From Bradyrhizobium australiense (lineage in GTDB: Bacteria; Pseudomonadota; Alphaproteobacteria; Rhizobiales; Xanthobacteraceae): a stretch of DNA of 64,000 bases. The DNA is taken from positions 124,001 through 188,000 of the forward strand of contig NZ_JAAVLX010000009.1 of assembly GCF_013114825.1 (NCBI RefSeq). Direction: 5' to 3'. The notes under the pieces are model-generated. The model searched no databases. It was not told the DNA's origin and saw only the letters and a list, made by a program, of their open reading frames with translations. Below, in pieces: positions 8,236-17,174 of this stretch. Every line of letters starts with the position of its first letter. Position 1 is the stretch's first letter. Both the position numbers and the translations under genes were made by a program.

Positions 8236-10062
8236 ATGACCCGCTCCGGTCGTATCCCCCTGCGTGTGCTCGCGGGCATTGCCCTTGCGGTGACTGTGAC
8301 GCCGCTCGCCCCGGCCCACGAAGCCAGAGCGGCCGAAAGCCACGCGCTGGCGATGCACGGCGCGCCTGCTCTTCCCGCCGGTTTCACGCATATGCCCTAC
8401 GCCAATCCCGAAGCGCCGAAGGGCGGGCGGCTGGTCTGGGGCGCCCTCGGAACCTTCGACAGCCTAAACCCCCTGATTGTCCGCGGCCTCGCGGTTCAGC
8501 AGATCAGGGGCTTTGTGGTCGAGAGTCTGATGGCGCGCGGCAACGACGAGGCTTTCACGCTCTATGGCTTGCTGGCCAAAACCGTCGAGACCGATGACGC
8601 GCGCAGCTACGTCACCTTCCACCTCGACCCTAGGGCGCGCTTCACCGACGGCAAGCCGGTCACTGCAGAGGACGTCCTGTTTTCGTGGGCCTTGCTGCGC
8701 GACAAGGGTCGCCCCAATCACCGCCAGTATTATTCCAAAGTCGTAAAGGCCGAAGCACCCGATCCGCTCACCGTGCGGTTCGACTTCGGCGGCGGCAATG
8801 ACCGCGAGCTGCCGCTGATCCTTGGGCTGATGCCGGTCTTACCGCAGCACGCGGTCGATCCCGTGACGTTCGAGGAAACCACGATGACCGGACCGGTCGG
8901 TTCCGGCCCCTATCGCGTCACCGTCGTCAAGCCGGGCGCCAGCGTCACGCTGACCCGCAATCCCGACTATTGGGGCCGCGACCTGCCGGTGAATCGGGGG
9001 TTGTGGAACTTCGACGAGATCAGGCTCGACTTCTATCGCGAGGCCAACGGCCAGTTCGAGGCATTCAAGCGCGGCCTCTATGACTTTCGCGCCGAGCACG
9101 AGCCGCTGCGCTGGCATGACGGTTACGATTTTCCGGCCGCCCGCAACGGCGAAGTGATCCGCGACACCATCAAGACGGGGATGCCGCAGCCCTCGGAATT
9201 CCTGGTGTTCAACACGCGGCGTCCGGTGTTTTCAGACATCCGCGTGCGGCAGGCACTGACGCTGCTGTTCGATTTCGAGTGGATCAACCGCAATTACTTT
9301 TTCGGACTCTATGCGCGCGCGGCAGGCTTCTTCGCAGGGTCCGAACTATCCGCCTATGCCCGCCCGGCCGACGAGCGCGAGCGCGAACTCTTGAGGCCGT
9401 TCGCTGCACGGATCCGGCCGGATATTCTCGATGGCACGTACCGCCTGCCCGTCACCGACGGATCGGGCCGCGATCGAACGACGCTGCGCCAGGCGCTGAG
9501 CTTGCTGTCGGAAGCCGGCTACGATCTCGATGGGGCCGTGCTGCGGCAGCGTTCGTCCAGGACGCCGCTCACCTTCGAAATCCTGGTGACGACGCGCGAC
9601 CAGGAGCGGATTGCGCTTTCCTATCAGCGCGACCTCAAGCGCGCCGGCATCGAGGCCAGCGTCCGCGCGGTCGATCCCGTGCAGTTCGACCAGCGCCGGC
9701 TGGGCTACGAGTTCGATATGCTGCAGAACCGCTGGGATCAGTCGCTATCCCCCGGCAACGAGCAATCCTTCTACTTTGGCAGTCCGGCCGCCGACATTCC
9801 CGGCACCCGGAATTACATGGGCGCCAAAGAGCCCGCGATTGACGCCATGATCGCTGCCCTGCTCGAGGCGCGCGAACGTCCGCCTTTCGTCTCCGCGGTG
9901 CGGGCGCTCGACCGCGTCCTGATGTCGGGCTTCTACGCAATTCCGGTGTTTAACGTGCAGGAGCAATGGATTGCGCGCTGGAATCGGATAGAACGACCTA
10001 CAGCGACTGCGTTGACGGGCTATCTGCCGGAAACCTGGTGGCGGAAGCCGGATATGAAGTGA
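8236..10062 (+). CDS. YejA-like extracellular solute-binding protein (family 5)
   Basis: A 608-residue periplasmic binding protein for an oligopeptide-type ABC transporter. The signal peptide is about residues 1-35 (ending EARAAES). The mature start HGAPALPAGFTHMPYANPEAPKGG resembles YejA-type proteins, followed by the SBP_bac_5 pattern FDSLNP and the core domain (RARFTDGKPVTAEDV, GSGPYRV). No permease or ATPase genes are adjacent, so it is an orphan or works with a distant transporter. The start at 8236 fits the signal peptide. The frame is open to 8074, but the extension looks non-coding. Confidence 0.82.
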   Translation: MTRSGRIPLRVLAGIALAVTVTPLAPAHEARAAESHALAMHGAPALPAGFTHMPYANPEAPKGGRLVWGALGTFDSLNPLIVRGLAVQQIRGFVVESLMARGNDEAFTLYGLLAKTVETDDARSYVTFHLDPRARFTDGKPVTAEDVLFSWALLRDKGRPNHRQYYSKVVKAEAPDPLTVRFDFGGGNDRELPLILGLMPVLPQHAVDPVTFEETTMTGPVGSGPYRVTVVKPGASVTLTRNPDYWGRDLPVNRGLWNFDEIRLDFYREANGQFEAFKRGLYDFRAEHEPLRWHDGYDFPAARNGEVIRDTIKTGMPQPSEFLVFNTRRPVFSDIRVRQALTLLFDFEWINRNYFFGLYARAAGFFAGSELSAYARPADERERELLRPFAARIRPDILDGTYRLPVTDGSGRDRTTLRQALSLLSEAGYDLDGAVLRQRSSRTPLTFEILVTTRDQERIALSYQRDLKRAGIEASVRAVDPVQFDQRRLGYEFDMLQNRWDQSLSPGNEQSFYFGSPAADIPGTRNYMGAKEPAIDAMIAALLEARERPPFVSAVRALDRVLMSGFYAIPVFNVQEQWIARWNRIERPTATALTGYLPETWWRKPDMK

Positions 10063-10107
10063 ACTCGCCAAGCGATCCAACCTCCGTGACAGAGCCGAAG
10101 TAACGCC

Positions 10108-11613
10108 GTGACCCAGCCCACCGCTTCGCCAACGCTCGATACGTTGTTCAAACGGAACCTGGCACGGCAGCCGGACGCGCTGGCGCTGGTCGATCCCCCC
10201 AACAAGCAGCGCATCACCGGCCAGCCGCCGAAGCGTCTTACCTTCGCGCAGGCCGACCGCATGATCTCGTCGCTGGCTGCGCACTTCATCGAATCCGGCT
10301 TGCCGTCCAATTCCGTGATCGCGGTTCAGCTGCCCAACACCATCGAATTCGCGCTGACCGTGCTGGCCGCCTTCCGCGCCGGCCTCGTCGTCGCGGTGCT
10401 GCCGCTGCTCTGGCGGCAGTCGGAATTGACCATGGCGCTCAACCGCGCCGCCGCGCGGGCGATCGTGACCTCGGGCAAGGTCGATGGCGTGATCTACTCG
10501 GATCTCGCCATGAACGCCGCCGCAGAAGCGTTCTCGATCCGCCATGTCTGCGGCTTCGGCGGTGACCTGCCCGAAGGCATGGCCTCGCTCGACAACGCCA
10601 TCTTCCGGGAATCCCCGACCACGCGCGCCGTGATCCAGGACGGCCGCAAGGCGGCGCTGATTTCCTTCGACGTCACCTCGGACGGATTTCGGCCGGTCCC
10701 GCGCGCCCATCTCGGCCTGATTGCCGGCGGCCTTGCCATATCGCTCGAAAGCGACGTGCCGCAGGGCGCCACCATCCTGTCGGCCTTCTCGCCGATGTCG
10801 TTTGCCGGCCTCGCCTCGTCACTGGCGATCTGGCTGCTGTCGGGCGGAACACTGGTGTTGCACCATCCGTTCGATGACGAGGTGCTGGAGCAGCAGGTCA
10901 ACGAACAGGCCTGCGACACCTTGATTGCACCTGCACAGCTGGCGCTGCGGCTGGACGAACTGGACTTCGCTGCGCGGATGCCGAGCCTGCGCAATGTCAT
11001 CGGCCTGTGGCGCACACCGGAACAGGTCGGCTCCAGCGCGTGCTGGACCGCGCAACAGGCGACGCTGACGGATGTCTATCTGTTCGGCGAGGCCGGATTG
11101 TTCGGAGCCCGCCGAATCGCGGAGGACGGCTCACCGGCCCTGATCAAGCCCGGCCCTCACGGCGCGCCACGCGATTTGCCGGGATCGTCGATCGCGGGCG
11201 AGATCCTGCTGACGCCGCGGGGTACGTTGGGATTGCGCGGACCGATGGTGCCGGTGGCGGCCTATGCGCCCCCTCCGCCGCCGAGCGACTCCCTGATCGC
11301 GTCGCCGCCGCGCGACTACGTCGATACGGATTACGCGGCGCGGCTCGACCGCGTCACCGGCGCGGTCAATATCACCGCGCCGCCCTCCGGCGTCATGGCC
11401 GTCGGCGGCTACCGCTTCCTGGCGCAGGACCTGCAGGAGTGGGCGCGCCGGCTCGGTCAGGGCGCGCTCTTGACTGCACTGCCCGACCGCCTCAGCGGCC
11501 ACCGGCTCGCTGGCCGCGCGCTCGACAACGCCCGTGCCCGAGACGCGCTCACAGAACTGGGCCTTAACCCCTTGATGGTGGAAGCATTTCGGGATCGGAG
11601 CAACGCCGCCTGA
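10108..11613 (+). CDS. Degenerate class I adenylate-forming enzyme (acyl-CoA synthetase-like)
   Basis: 501 residues with the overall layout of an AMP-binding (ANL) enzyme: an N-terminal LTFAQADRMISSLAAHF segment and IAVQLPNTIEF near residues 70-82. The catalytic motifs are worn. The ATP P-loop, normally TSGTTGxPKG, reads SFDVTSDGFRPVPR (about residues 188-201). The YGxTE motif reads LFGEAG, and the C-terminal catalytic lysine region is not recognisable. It may bind but not activate an acid, or may have a changed reaction. It is followed 89 bases later by a similarly worn GGDEF protein. Confidence 0.7.
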   Translation: MTQPTASPTLDTLFKRNLARQPDALALVDPPNKQRITGQPPKRLTFAQADRMISSLAAHFIESGLPSNSVIAVQLPNTIEFALTVLAAFRAGLVVAVLPLLWRQSELTMALNRAAARAIVTSGKVDGVIYSDLAMNAAAEAFSIRHVCGFGGDLPEGMASLDNAIFRESPTTRAVIQDGRKAALISFDVTSDGFRPVPRAHLGLIAGGLAISLESDVPQGATILSAFSPMSFAGLASSLAIWLLSGGTLVLHHPFDDEVLEQQVNEQACDTLIAPAQLALRLDELDFAARMPSLRNVIGLWRTPEQVGSSACWTAQQATLTDVYLFGEAGLFGARRIAEDGSPALIKPGPHGAPRDLPGSSIAGEILLTPRGTLGLRGPMVPVAAYAPPPPPSDSLIASPPRDYVDTDYAARLDRVTGAVNITAPPSGVMAVGGYRFLAQDLQEWARRLGQGALLTALPDRLSGHRLAGRALDNARARDALTELGLNPLMVEAFRDRSNAA

Positions 11614-11702
11614 GGAGCCGCTGGCGGGCGTCCGTTGACGCCGCATTAAGCGCCGCAAACTAGGATCGCAGCTCAAAATGCGCGCCTGATCCGAGTTCTC
11701 AG

Positions 11703-12944
11703 ATGTCTCAGCAAGGTCCGATTCTCGTCGTATCGACCGCGAAACCGCGGTCCTTTGCCGCCACACTCGACGTCACGAGACTGTTTCCGGTGGTCGAGAC
11801 CGGGTGGGCGGACGCGGGGCGCGCGGTCGAGCAGGTGCAACCGGCGGCCGTGCTGGTCGGAACCTCCGGCACCGATCCAGCCGGACTCGCGGAGCTGGCC
11901 GTGCGGGTCGCGGCGCGACAGCCCTATCTGCCGTTGATCGCCGTGGACCCGCAGATTGCGTGTCCGGACAACGTCATTCCCTTCTTTCAGAGCCAAGTCC
12001 CACACGCCCAAGGCGGCTCCGACCGGCTGGCCGCCCGCTTGCGCGCCGCGCTGCGCGTGCGATCCTTGCATGCGACCGTGATGCGCCGGCTGGTGCCGGC
12101 AGCGCCGATGGCGCTGTCGCACATCGATCCGGCGCGTGACGCTACCGTGCTGCTGATCGGCCGCGGCGGCGCCTATCCCGCGCTGTCGGTCGCGCTTGGC
12201 GAGCGCACCGGCGTGGTCGGCGCGCTCTCGATCGAGGCGGCAGCGAAGCATCTGAACGTCAGAGATATCGATGGCATCGTGCTCGGCGAAGGATTTAGCC
12301 CGCGCGTGGTCGACGCCTTCCTCACCGTGCTGACTGAGGACGCCCGTTTCCGCAATCTTCCCGTCGTCGTGACGGCAAGCGATCTGGCGCCGGCCTATGA
12401 TTTGCCGAACCTCGAGATCATCTCCGGCGACGCCCCCGAGGTGGCAGCGACCGCGCTGCCGCTCATCCGCCAGCACGCCTTCGAAGCGCATCTGAGCCGC
12501 ACGCTGAAAGCCATCGACGCCGATGGCCTGATCGACGCGCGGACCGGTCTGCTCACCCCGGAAGCGTTCGAGCGCGACTTCGCCAGCGCCATCTACCAGA
12601 CGCAGCAGCGCGGCGGCGGATTGGCGGTCGCACGCTTTGCGTTCGATCGCGACCATCCCCGCGCGCAATTCGACGGCGCGCGGATCATCAGCCGCCTGAT
12701 GCGGCAAATGGATTTCGGCACCGCCCAGGATGACGGCTCGGTTGTCGTGGTCTTTGCCGAGGCCGACCTGAAGACGGCCCACAGCATTGCGCGGCGGCTG
12801 TCGAGCGTGATGCGACATACCAGCCATGGCCAGCGCGACGCACGATCGGAGCCTACGGTCGCGGTCGCCACGCTGCTGCCGAATGATTCTGCAAAGTCGC
12901 TACGATCGCGGCTCGAGCAAGACGCCCAGCGCGCCGCGTCGTAG
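11703..12944 (+). CDS. Degenerate GGDEF-domain protein with receiver-like N-terminus
   Basis: A 413-residue cytoplasmic protein. Residues about 1-120 and 145-250 look like two receiver-like alpha/beta domains without a clear phosphorylation site. The C-terminal part opens with DARTGLLTPEAFERDF, matching the DxLTGLxNR entry of GGDEF domains, but the catalytic GG(D/E)EF loop is replaced by QDDGSVVVVF. Diguanylate cyclase activity is therefore unlikely; a scaffold or sensor role is possible. It is probably co-transcribed with the degenerate adenylate-forming gene. Confidence 0.65.
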   Translation: MSQQGPILVVSTAKPRSFAATLDVTRLFPVVETGWADAGRAVEQVQPAAVLVGTSGTDPAGLAELAVRVAARQPYLPLIAVDPQIACPDNVIPFFQSQVPHAQGGSDRLAARLRAALRVRSLHATVMRRLVPAAPMALSHIDPARDATVLLIGRGGAYPALSVALGERTGVVGALSIEAAAKHLNVRDIDGIVLGEGFSPRVVDAFLTVLTEDARFRNLPVVVTASDLAPAYDLPNLEIISGDAPEVAATALPLIRQHAFEAHLSRTLKAIDADGLIDARTGLLTPEAFERDFASAIYQTQQRGGGLAVARFAFDRDHPRAQFDGARIISRLMRQMDFGTAQDDGSVVVVFAEADLKTAHSIARRLSSVMRHTSHGQRDARSEPTVAVATLLPNDSAKSLRSRLEQDAQRAAS

Positions 12945-12965
12945 AGAGAGCGCCAACCTAACCCG

Positions 12966-13050
12966 GTCATTGCGAGCGAAATGAAGCAATCCATCTCTCC
13001 GCTCTTGAAGACAGATGGATTGCTTCGTCGCTTCGCTCCTCGCAATGACG
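12966..13050. repeat. Intergenic inverted repeat (GTCATTGCGAG family)
   Basis: Starts GTCATTGCGAGCGAA and ends CGCTCCTCGCAATGAC, with an inner pair GAAGCAATCCATCT / AGATGGATTGCTTC. The whole unit can fold into one long hairpin between convergent genes. This repeat type is abundant in Bradyrhizobium. Confidence 0.75.
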
Positions 13051-13093
13051 GGGAGAGGCTGCGCGCCCCACCGCGTCCGGGACACGAGACCGC

Positions 13094-16000
13094 CTATGCC
13101 GCCTTCTTGCTTTCCGCGAGATTGGCGAGCTGCCGCAATATCTCCGTCGTGCCTATCAGCCGCTCTTCCGGCGTCTTCCATTGCTGCAGGAACACCACCT
13201 TCATGTCGGGCCGGACCTTCGCGGCCTGGCCGTGCTGACGGATGAAGGCGACGAGGCGATCCGGCTGGGCAAAGCTGTTGTCGCGGAATGAAATCACGGC
13301 GCCCTTTGGACCGGCATCGACCTTCTCGACATTGGCACGGCGGCAATAGGCCTTGATCGCCGCCACCTTGAAGAGGTAGCGGACTTCGTCCGGCAGCACG
13401 CCGAAGCGGTCGCGCATTTCGGCAGCGAAATTGTCGATCTCCTCGTCGGTGTCGAGATCGGCCAACCGCCGATACAGCGACAGCCGCACCGAAAGATCGT
13501 TGACGTAATCCTCGGGGATCAGCACCGGCATGCCGATGGTGATCTGCGGCGACCAGCGGTCGGCGGCGGGCTCGGCCACGCCGGCCTTGAGATTGAGGAT
13601 CGCTTCCTCCAGCATCGATTGATAAAGCTCGAAGCCGACTTCCTTGATGTGACCGGATTGTTCCTCGCCGAGCAGATTGCCGGCGCCGCGGATGTCGAGG
13701 TCGTGCGATGCGAGCTGGAAGCCCGCGCCCAGCGTTTCCAGCGACTGCAGTACCTTCAGCCGCCGTTCGGCCTGCGCAGTGATCTTCTGCTGCGCCGGCA
13801 GCGTAAACAGCGCGTAGGCGCGGAGCTTCGAGCGCCCCACCCGTCCGCGCAGCTGATAGAGCTGCGCCAGGCCGAACATGTCGGCGCGGTGCACGATCAG
13901 TGTGTTGGCGGTCGGAATATCGAGACCGGACTCGATGATGGTGGTCGAGAGCAGGATGTCGTACTTGCCGTCGTAAAACGCTGACATGATGTCTTCGATC
14001 ACGGTTGGCGCCATCTGGCCGTGGGCGACGGCGACCTTCATCTCTGGCACGTTCTTGTCGAGAAAATCCTTGACACCGGCGAGATCCTCGATCCGCGGCA
14101 CCACGTAGAACGCCTGTCCGCCACGGTAGCGTTCTCGGAGCAACGCTTCGCGGATCATCAGGGGGTCGTGCGGCGCGACAAAGGTGCGCACCGCCAGACG
14201 ATCGACTGGGGGCGAGGCGATGATCGAGAGATCGCGCACGCCGGTCAGCGCCAGTTGCAGCGTCCGCGGAATCGGCGTCGCGCTGAGCGTCAGCACATGC
14301 ACCTGCGCACGAAGTTGCTTCAGCCGTTCCTTGTGGCTGACGCCAAAGTGCTGCTCCTCGTCGACGATCAGCAAACCGAGATCCCTGAACTTGATCGACT
14401 TGCCGAGCAGCGCATGGGTGCCAACCACGATATCGACATTCCCGTCGGTCAGCCCCTTTTTGACCTGCGTCAATTGCTTTGCCGGGATCAGGCGGGAGGC
14501 CTGTGCGACATTGACCGGGAAACCGCGGAAGCGTTCGGCAAAATTCTTGCTGTGCTGCCGCGCGAGAAGTGTGGTCGGCACCACCACGGCGACCTGCTTG
14601 CCATCGAGCGCCACGGCAAACGCAGCGCGCAGTGCCACTTCCGTCTTGCCGAAGCCGACGTCGCCGCAGATCAGCCGATCCATCGGCCGGCCGCTTTCGA
14701 GGTCTTTCAGCGTGGAAGTGATGGCCCCCAACTGGTCTTCGGTCTCCTCATAGGGGAAGCGCGCACAGAATTCGTCATAAACATGCGGCTGCACCGGCAT
14801 TTTCGGCGCTTCGTGCAGTTGCCGCTCGGCCGCGATCTTGATCAGTTCGCCGGCGATCTCGCGGATCCGGTTCTTCAGCTTGGCCTTGCGTGCCTGCCAG
14901 CCGCCGCCACCCAGCCGGTCCAGCTCCACATTGGCGTGATCGGAGCCGTAGCGCGACAGCAGCTCGATGTTCTCGACCGGCAGGAACAGCTTTGTTTCAG
15001 CGGCATAATGCAGCTCAAGGCAGTCATGCGGCGCGCCACCGACTTCGATCGTCTGCAAGCCGACAAAGCGCCCGATGCCATGCTCTACATGCACCACGAG
15101 ATCGCCGGTGGAAAGGCTCGTGACTTCGGAAATGAAGTTGTCGAGCTTGCGGCTCGACTTGCGCTGCCGCACCAGGCGGTCGCCGAGGATGTCCTGCTCG
15201 CTGATGACGGCGAATTCGTCGGTCTCGAAGCCGCTCTCCATGCCGACCACCGCCAGCATGGCCTCGTTGCGCGGCGTCGCCTGCACGGTGCGCCAGGCGT
15301 TGACGCTGGTGATATTGGCGAGCTTGTGATCCCGCAGCATGCTGGCCATGCGGTCGCGCGAGCCTTCGCTCCACAGCGCGATCACCACCTTCTTGCGCTG
15401 CGCCTGCAACGCCAGCACATGCGCCACCACGGCTTCGAACACGTTGACCGAAGTGTCGGCGCGCTCGGGCGTAAAATTGCGGCCCTGCCGCGCGCCGGCG
15501 TCGACTACGTCCCCGCCCCCTTCGGGCACGGCAAACGGCGTCAGCCGCGCCACCGCGGCATCGTTCAGCCGTGTTGTCCACTCTGTTTCCGTCAGATAGA
15601 GCCGGTCCGGCGGCAACGGCTTGTAGATCGCACCTGACCCTGGATGTTCCAGCGCCTCGCGCCGTGCCTCGTAATAGTCCGCGATCTGTTTGAACCGCTC
15701 GCGCGCGGCGTCCTCGCCTTGCGGTTCGATCGCGACCGGCGCACCGTCGAGATAATCGAACAGCGTTTCCATCCGCTCCTGGAACAGCGGAAGCCAATGC
15801 TCCATGCCGGGATGGCGGCGGCCTTCGCTGACGGCTTCATAGAGCGGATCGTCGCGCTCGGGCGCGCCGAAGGTCGCGACATAGCCCATGCGAAAGCGGC
15901 GGATGGTTTCGGTGACGAGCTGGAATTCCGAGATCGGCACCAGATCGAGCGCGCGCATGTCGAGCAGCGTGCGCTGGGTTTCCGCGTCAAACGTGCGAAT

Positions 16001-16612
16001 TGACTCCAGGGAGTCGCCGAAGAAGTCGAACCGCACCGGCTGATCCAGCCCCGCCGGAAACAAATCGAGGATGCCGCCGCGCACGGCGTACTCGCCGGGC
16101 TCGCGCACGGTCGAAGAGCGGTTGTAGCCGTTGTGCTCCAGCCAGGCGACAATCGAGTCCATCGGCACGACATGGCCGGGCGCAACCGACAGCGCCTGCG
16201 CCGCCACCACCTCGCGTGCGGGCACGCGCTGCACGATCGCGTTGACAGTGGTAAGCACGATCAGCGGCTTGTCGCTGCCCTGCAGGCGCGACAGCCGCGC
16301 CAGCGTCGTCAGTCGCTGCGCCAGGATGCCGCCGTGCGGCGACACCCGGTCATAGGGCTGGCAGTCCCAGGCCGGAAACTGCATGACGGGCAGATCAGGC
16401 GCGAAGAATTCCAGCGCCCGCGCCAGCTGCTGCATGCGCGCACCATCGCGGCAGACCACGGCAAGGCTCACCGCGGGCGGTTTTGGTCGGGCCGCCACCG
16501 CGCGCGCCAGATCCGAGACGACAAGCCCCTCCGCGCCCTCGGCGACATTGGCGAAGGTCAGCGCGCGGCCGGGGGCCAACAGCGCGGCGGGGGATTTGAT
16601 CGGCGACTTCAT
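13094..16612 (-). CDS. mfd: Transcription-repair coupling factor Mfd
   Basis: 1172 residues, the full length of Mfd. It removes RNA polymerase stalled at DNA lesions and recruits UvrA. Domains in order: the UvrB-like N-terminal module (about 1-350), the CarD-like RNA polymerase-interacting domain (GDLVVHVEHGIGRF, about 500-560), and a RecG-like helicase with Walker A GDVGFGKTEV near residue 646 and DEEQ box VDEEQHFG. The TRG motif and TRCF C-terminal domain come last (IGMPVLIPEDYV onward). Its start overlaps the sdhE stop by four bases, an arrangement conserved in related bacteria. Confidence 0.97.
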   Translation of the reverse strand: MKSPIKSPAALLAPGRALTFANVAEGAEGLVVSDLARAVAARPKPPAVSLAVVCRDGARMQQLARALEFFAPDLPVMQFPAWDCQPYDRVSPHGGILAQRLTTLARLSRLQGSDKPLIVLTTVNAIVQRVPAREVVAAQALSVAPGHVVPMDSIVAWLEHNGYNRSSTVREPGEYAVRGGILDLFPAGLDQPVRFDFFGDSLESIRTFDAETQRTLLDMRALDLVPISEFQLVTETIRRFRMGYVATFGAPERDDPLYEAVSEGRRHPGMEHWLPLFQERMETLFDYLDGAPVAIEPQGEDAARERFKQIADYYEARREALEHPGSGAIYKPLPPDRLYLTETEWTTRLNDAAVARLTPFAVPEGGGDVVDAGARQGRNFTPERADTSVNVFEAVVAHVLALQAQRKKVVIALWSEGSRDRMASMLRDHKLANITSVNAWRTVQATPRNEAMLAVVGMESGFETDEFAVISEQDILGDRLVRQRKSSRKLDNFISEVTSLSTGDLVVHVEHGIGRFVGLQTIEVGGAPHDCLELHYAAETKLFLPVENIELLSRYGSDHANVELDRLGGGGWQARKAKLKNRIREIAGELIKIAAERQLHEAPKMPVQPHVYDEFCARFPYEETEDQLGAITSTLKDLESGRPMDRLICGDVGFGKTEVALRAAFAVALDGKQVAVVVPTTLLARQHSKNFAERFRGFPVNVAQASRLIPAKQLTQVKKGLTDGNVDIVVGTHALLGKSIKFRDLGLLIVDEEQHFGVSHKERLKQLRAQVHVLTLSATPIPRTLQLALTGVRDLSIIASPPVDRLAVRTFVAPHDPLMIREALLRERYRGGQAFYVVPRIEDLAGVKDFLDKNVPEMKVAVAHGQMAPTVIEDIMSAFYDGKYDILLSTTIIESGLDIPTANTLIVHRADMFGLAQLYQLRGRVGRSKLRAYALFTLPAQQKITAQAERRLKVLQSLETLGAGFQLASHDLDIRGAGNLLGEEQSGHIKEVGFELYQSMLEEAILNLKAGVAEPAADRWSPQITIGMPVLIPEDYVNDLSVRLSLYRRLADLDTDEEIDNFAAEMRDRFGVLPDEVRYLFKVAAIKAYCRRANVEKVDAGPKGAVISFRDNSFAQPDRLVAFIRQHGQAAKVRPDMKVVFLQQWKTPEERLIGTTEILRQLANLAESKKAA

Positions 16613-16899
16613 GCGTCGTGATCCACGGCGCGAAACGCCTTGATGCGGTCGAACAGCGCGGTCGCATATCCCGGATCGAGCGGCGTGTCGCCGGTCAGCG
16701 CGGCATAGAGATCGGGATCGGGCACCTCGATCAGGCGCTCCAGCTCGGTCAGTTCGTCGTCGCGCATGCCCGATATCTCGGCATCGGCAAAACGGCCGAG
16801 GATGAGATCCATTTCCCGGGTACCGCGATGCCAGCAGCGGAACAAAAGCCGCTTGCGGCGGTCGTCGAGGCCGCCGCTTGATCGTGTTGTACCCGTCAT
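16609..16899 (-). CDS. sdhE: Succinate dehydrogenase assembly factor SdhE
   Basis: A 96-residue small helical protein that promotes covalent FAD attachment to SdhA. The signature RGTRE motif is at residues 25-29, in RLLFRCWHRGTREMD. The length is normal for the family. The ATG at 16899 is chosen because upstream in-frame sequence overlaps an intergenic repeat; an ATG five codons earlier is possible. The gene directly precedes mfd with a four-base overlap. Confidence 0.9.
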   Translation of the reverse strand: MTGTTRSSGGLDDRRKRLLFRCWHRGTREMDLILGRFADAEISGMRDDELTELERLIEVPDPDLYAALTGDTPLDPGYATALFDRIKAFRAVDHDA

Positions 16900-17011
16900 T
16901 TTCTCTGGTCCCATTCGAACGCCAAAAGCCCGGACGTGCCGGGCCGGGTTGATATAACGGTCGGGATGACTGTTGTCAGCCCTTCCTGCTCCCTGAATTA
17001 TCAACCGAGTT

Positions 17012-17154
17012 GTCATTGCCGGGCTTGACCCGGCAATCCATCCTCTTGAAGAGGGATGGATGCGCGGATCCAGTCTCCGCCAAGGCTTCGCGGGCCACGA
17101 GCGCACTCGGCCGCCGAAGCTTTGGCGAAGGCGGCAAGTTCGCGCATGACGGAT
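17012..17154. repeat. Intergenic palindromic repeat cluster upstream of recG
   Basis: Contains TTGCCGGG-CTTGA-CCCGGCAA (17016-17036), a second hairpin at 17036-17061, and the outer match TCATTGCCGGG ... GCGCATGACG. It lies between divergent sdhE and recG. It matches a widespread Bradyrhizobium intergenic element in layout, here apparently with internal variation. Confidence 0.65.
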
Positions 17155-17174
17155 CGTAAGCGACGAGAGACCTG

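Noticed and set aside
14021..15637. A 538-codon open frame on the plus strand
   Set aside because: It is entirely antisense to mfd. GC-rich third positions keep the opposite strand open; the translation is His/Gln/Arg/Asp-rich with no domain.
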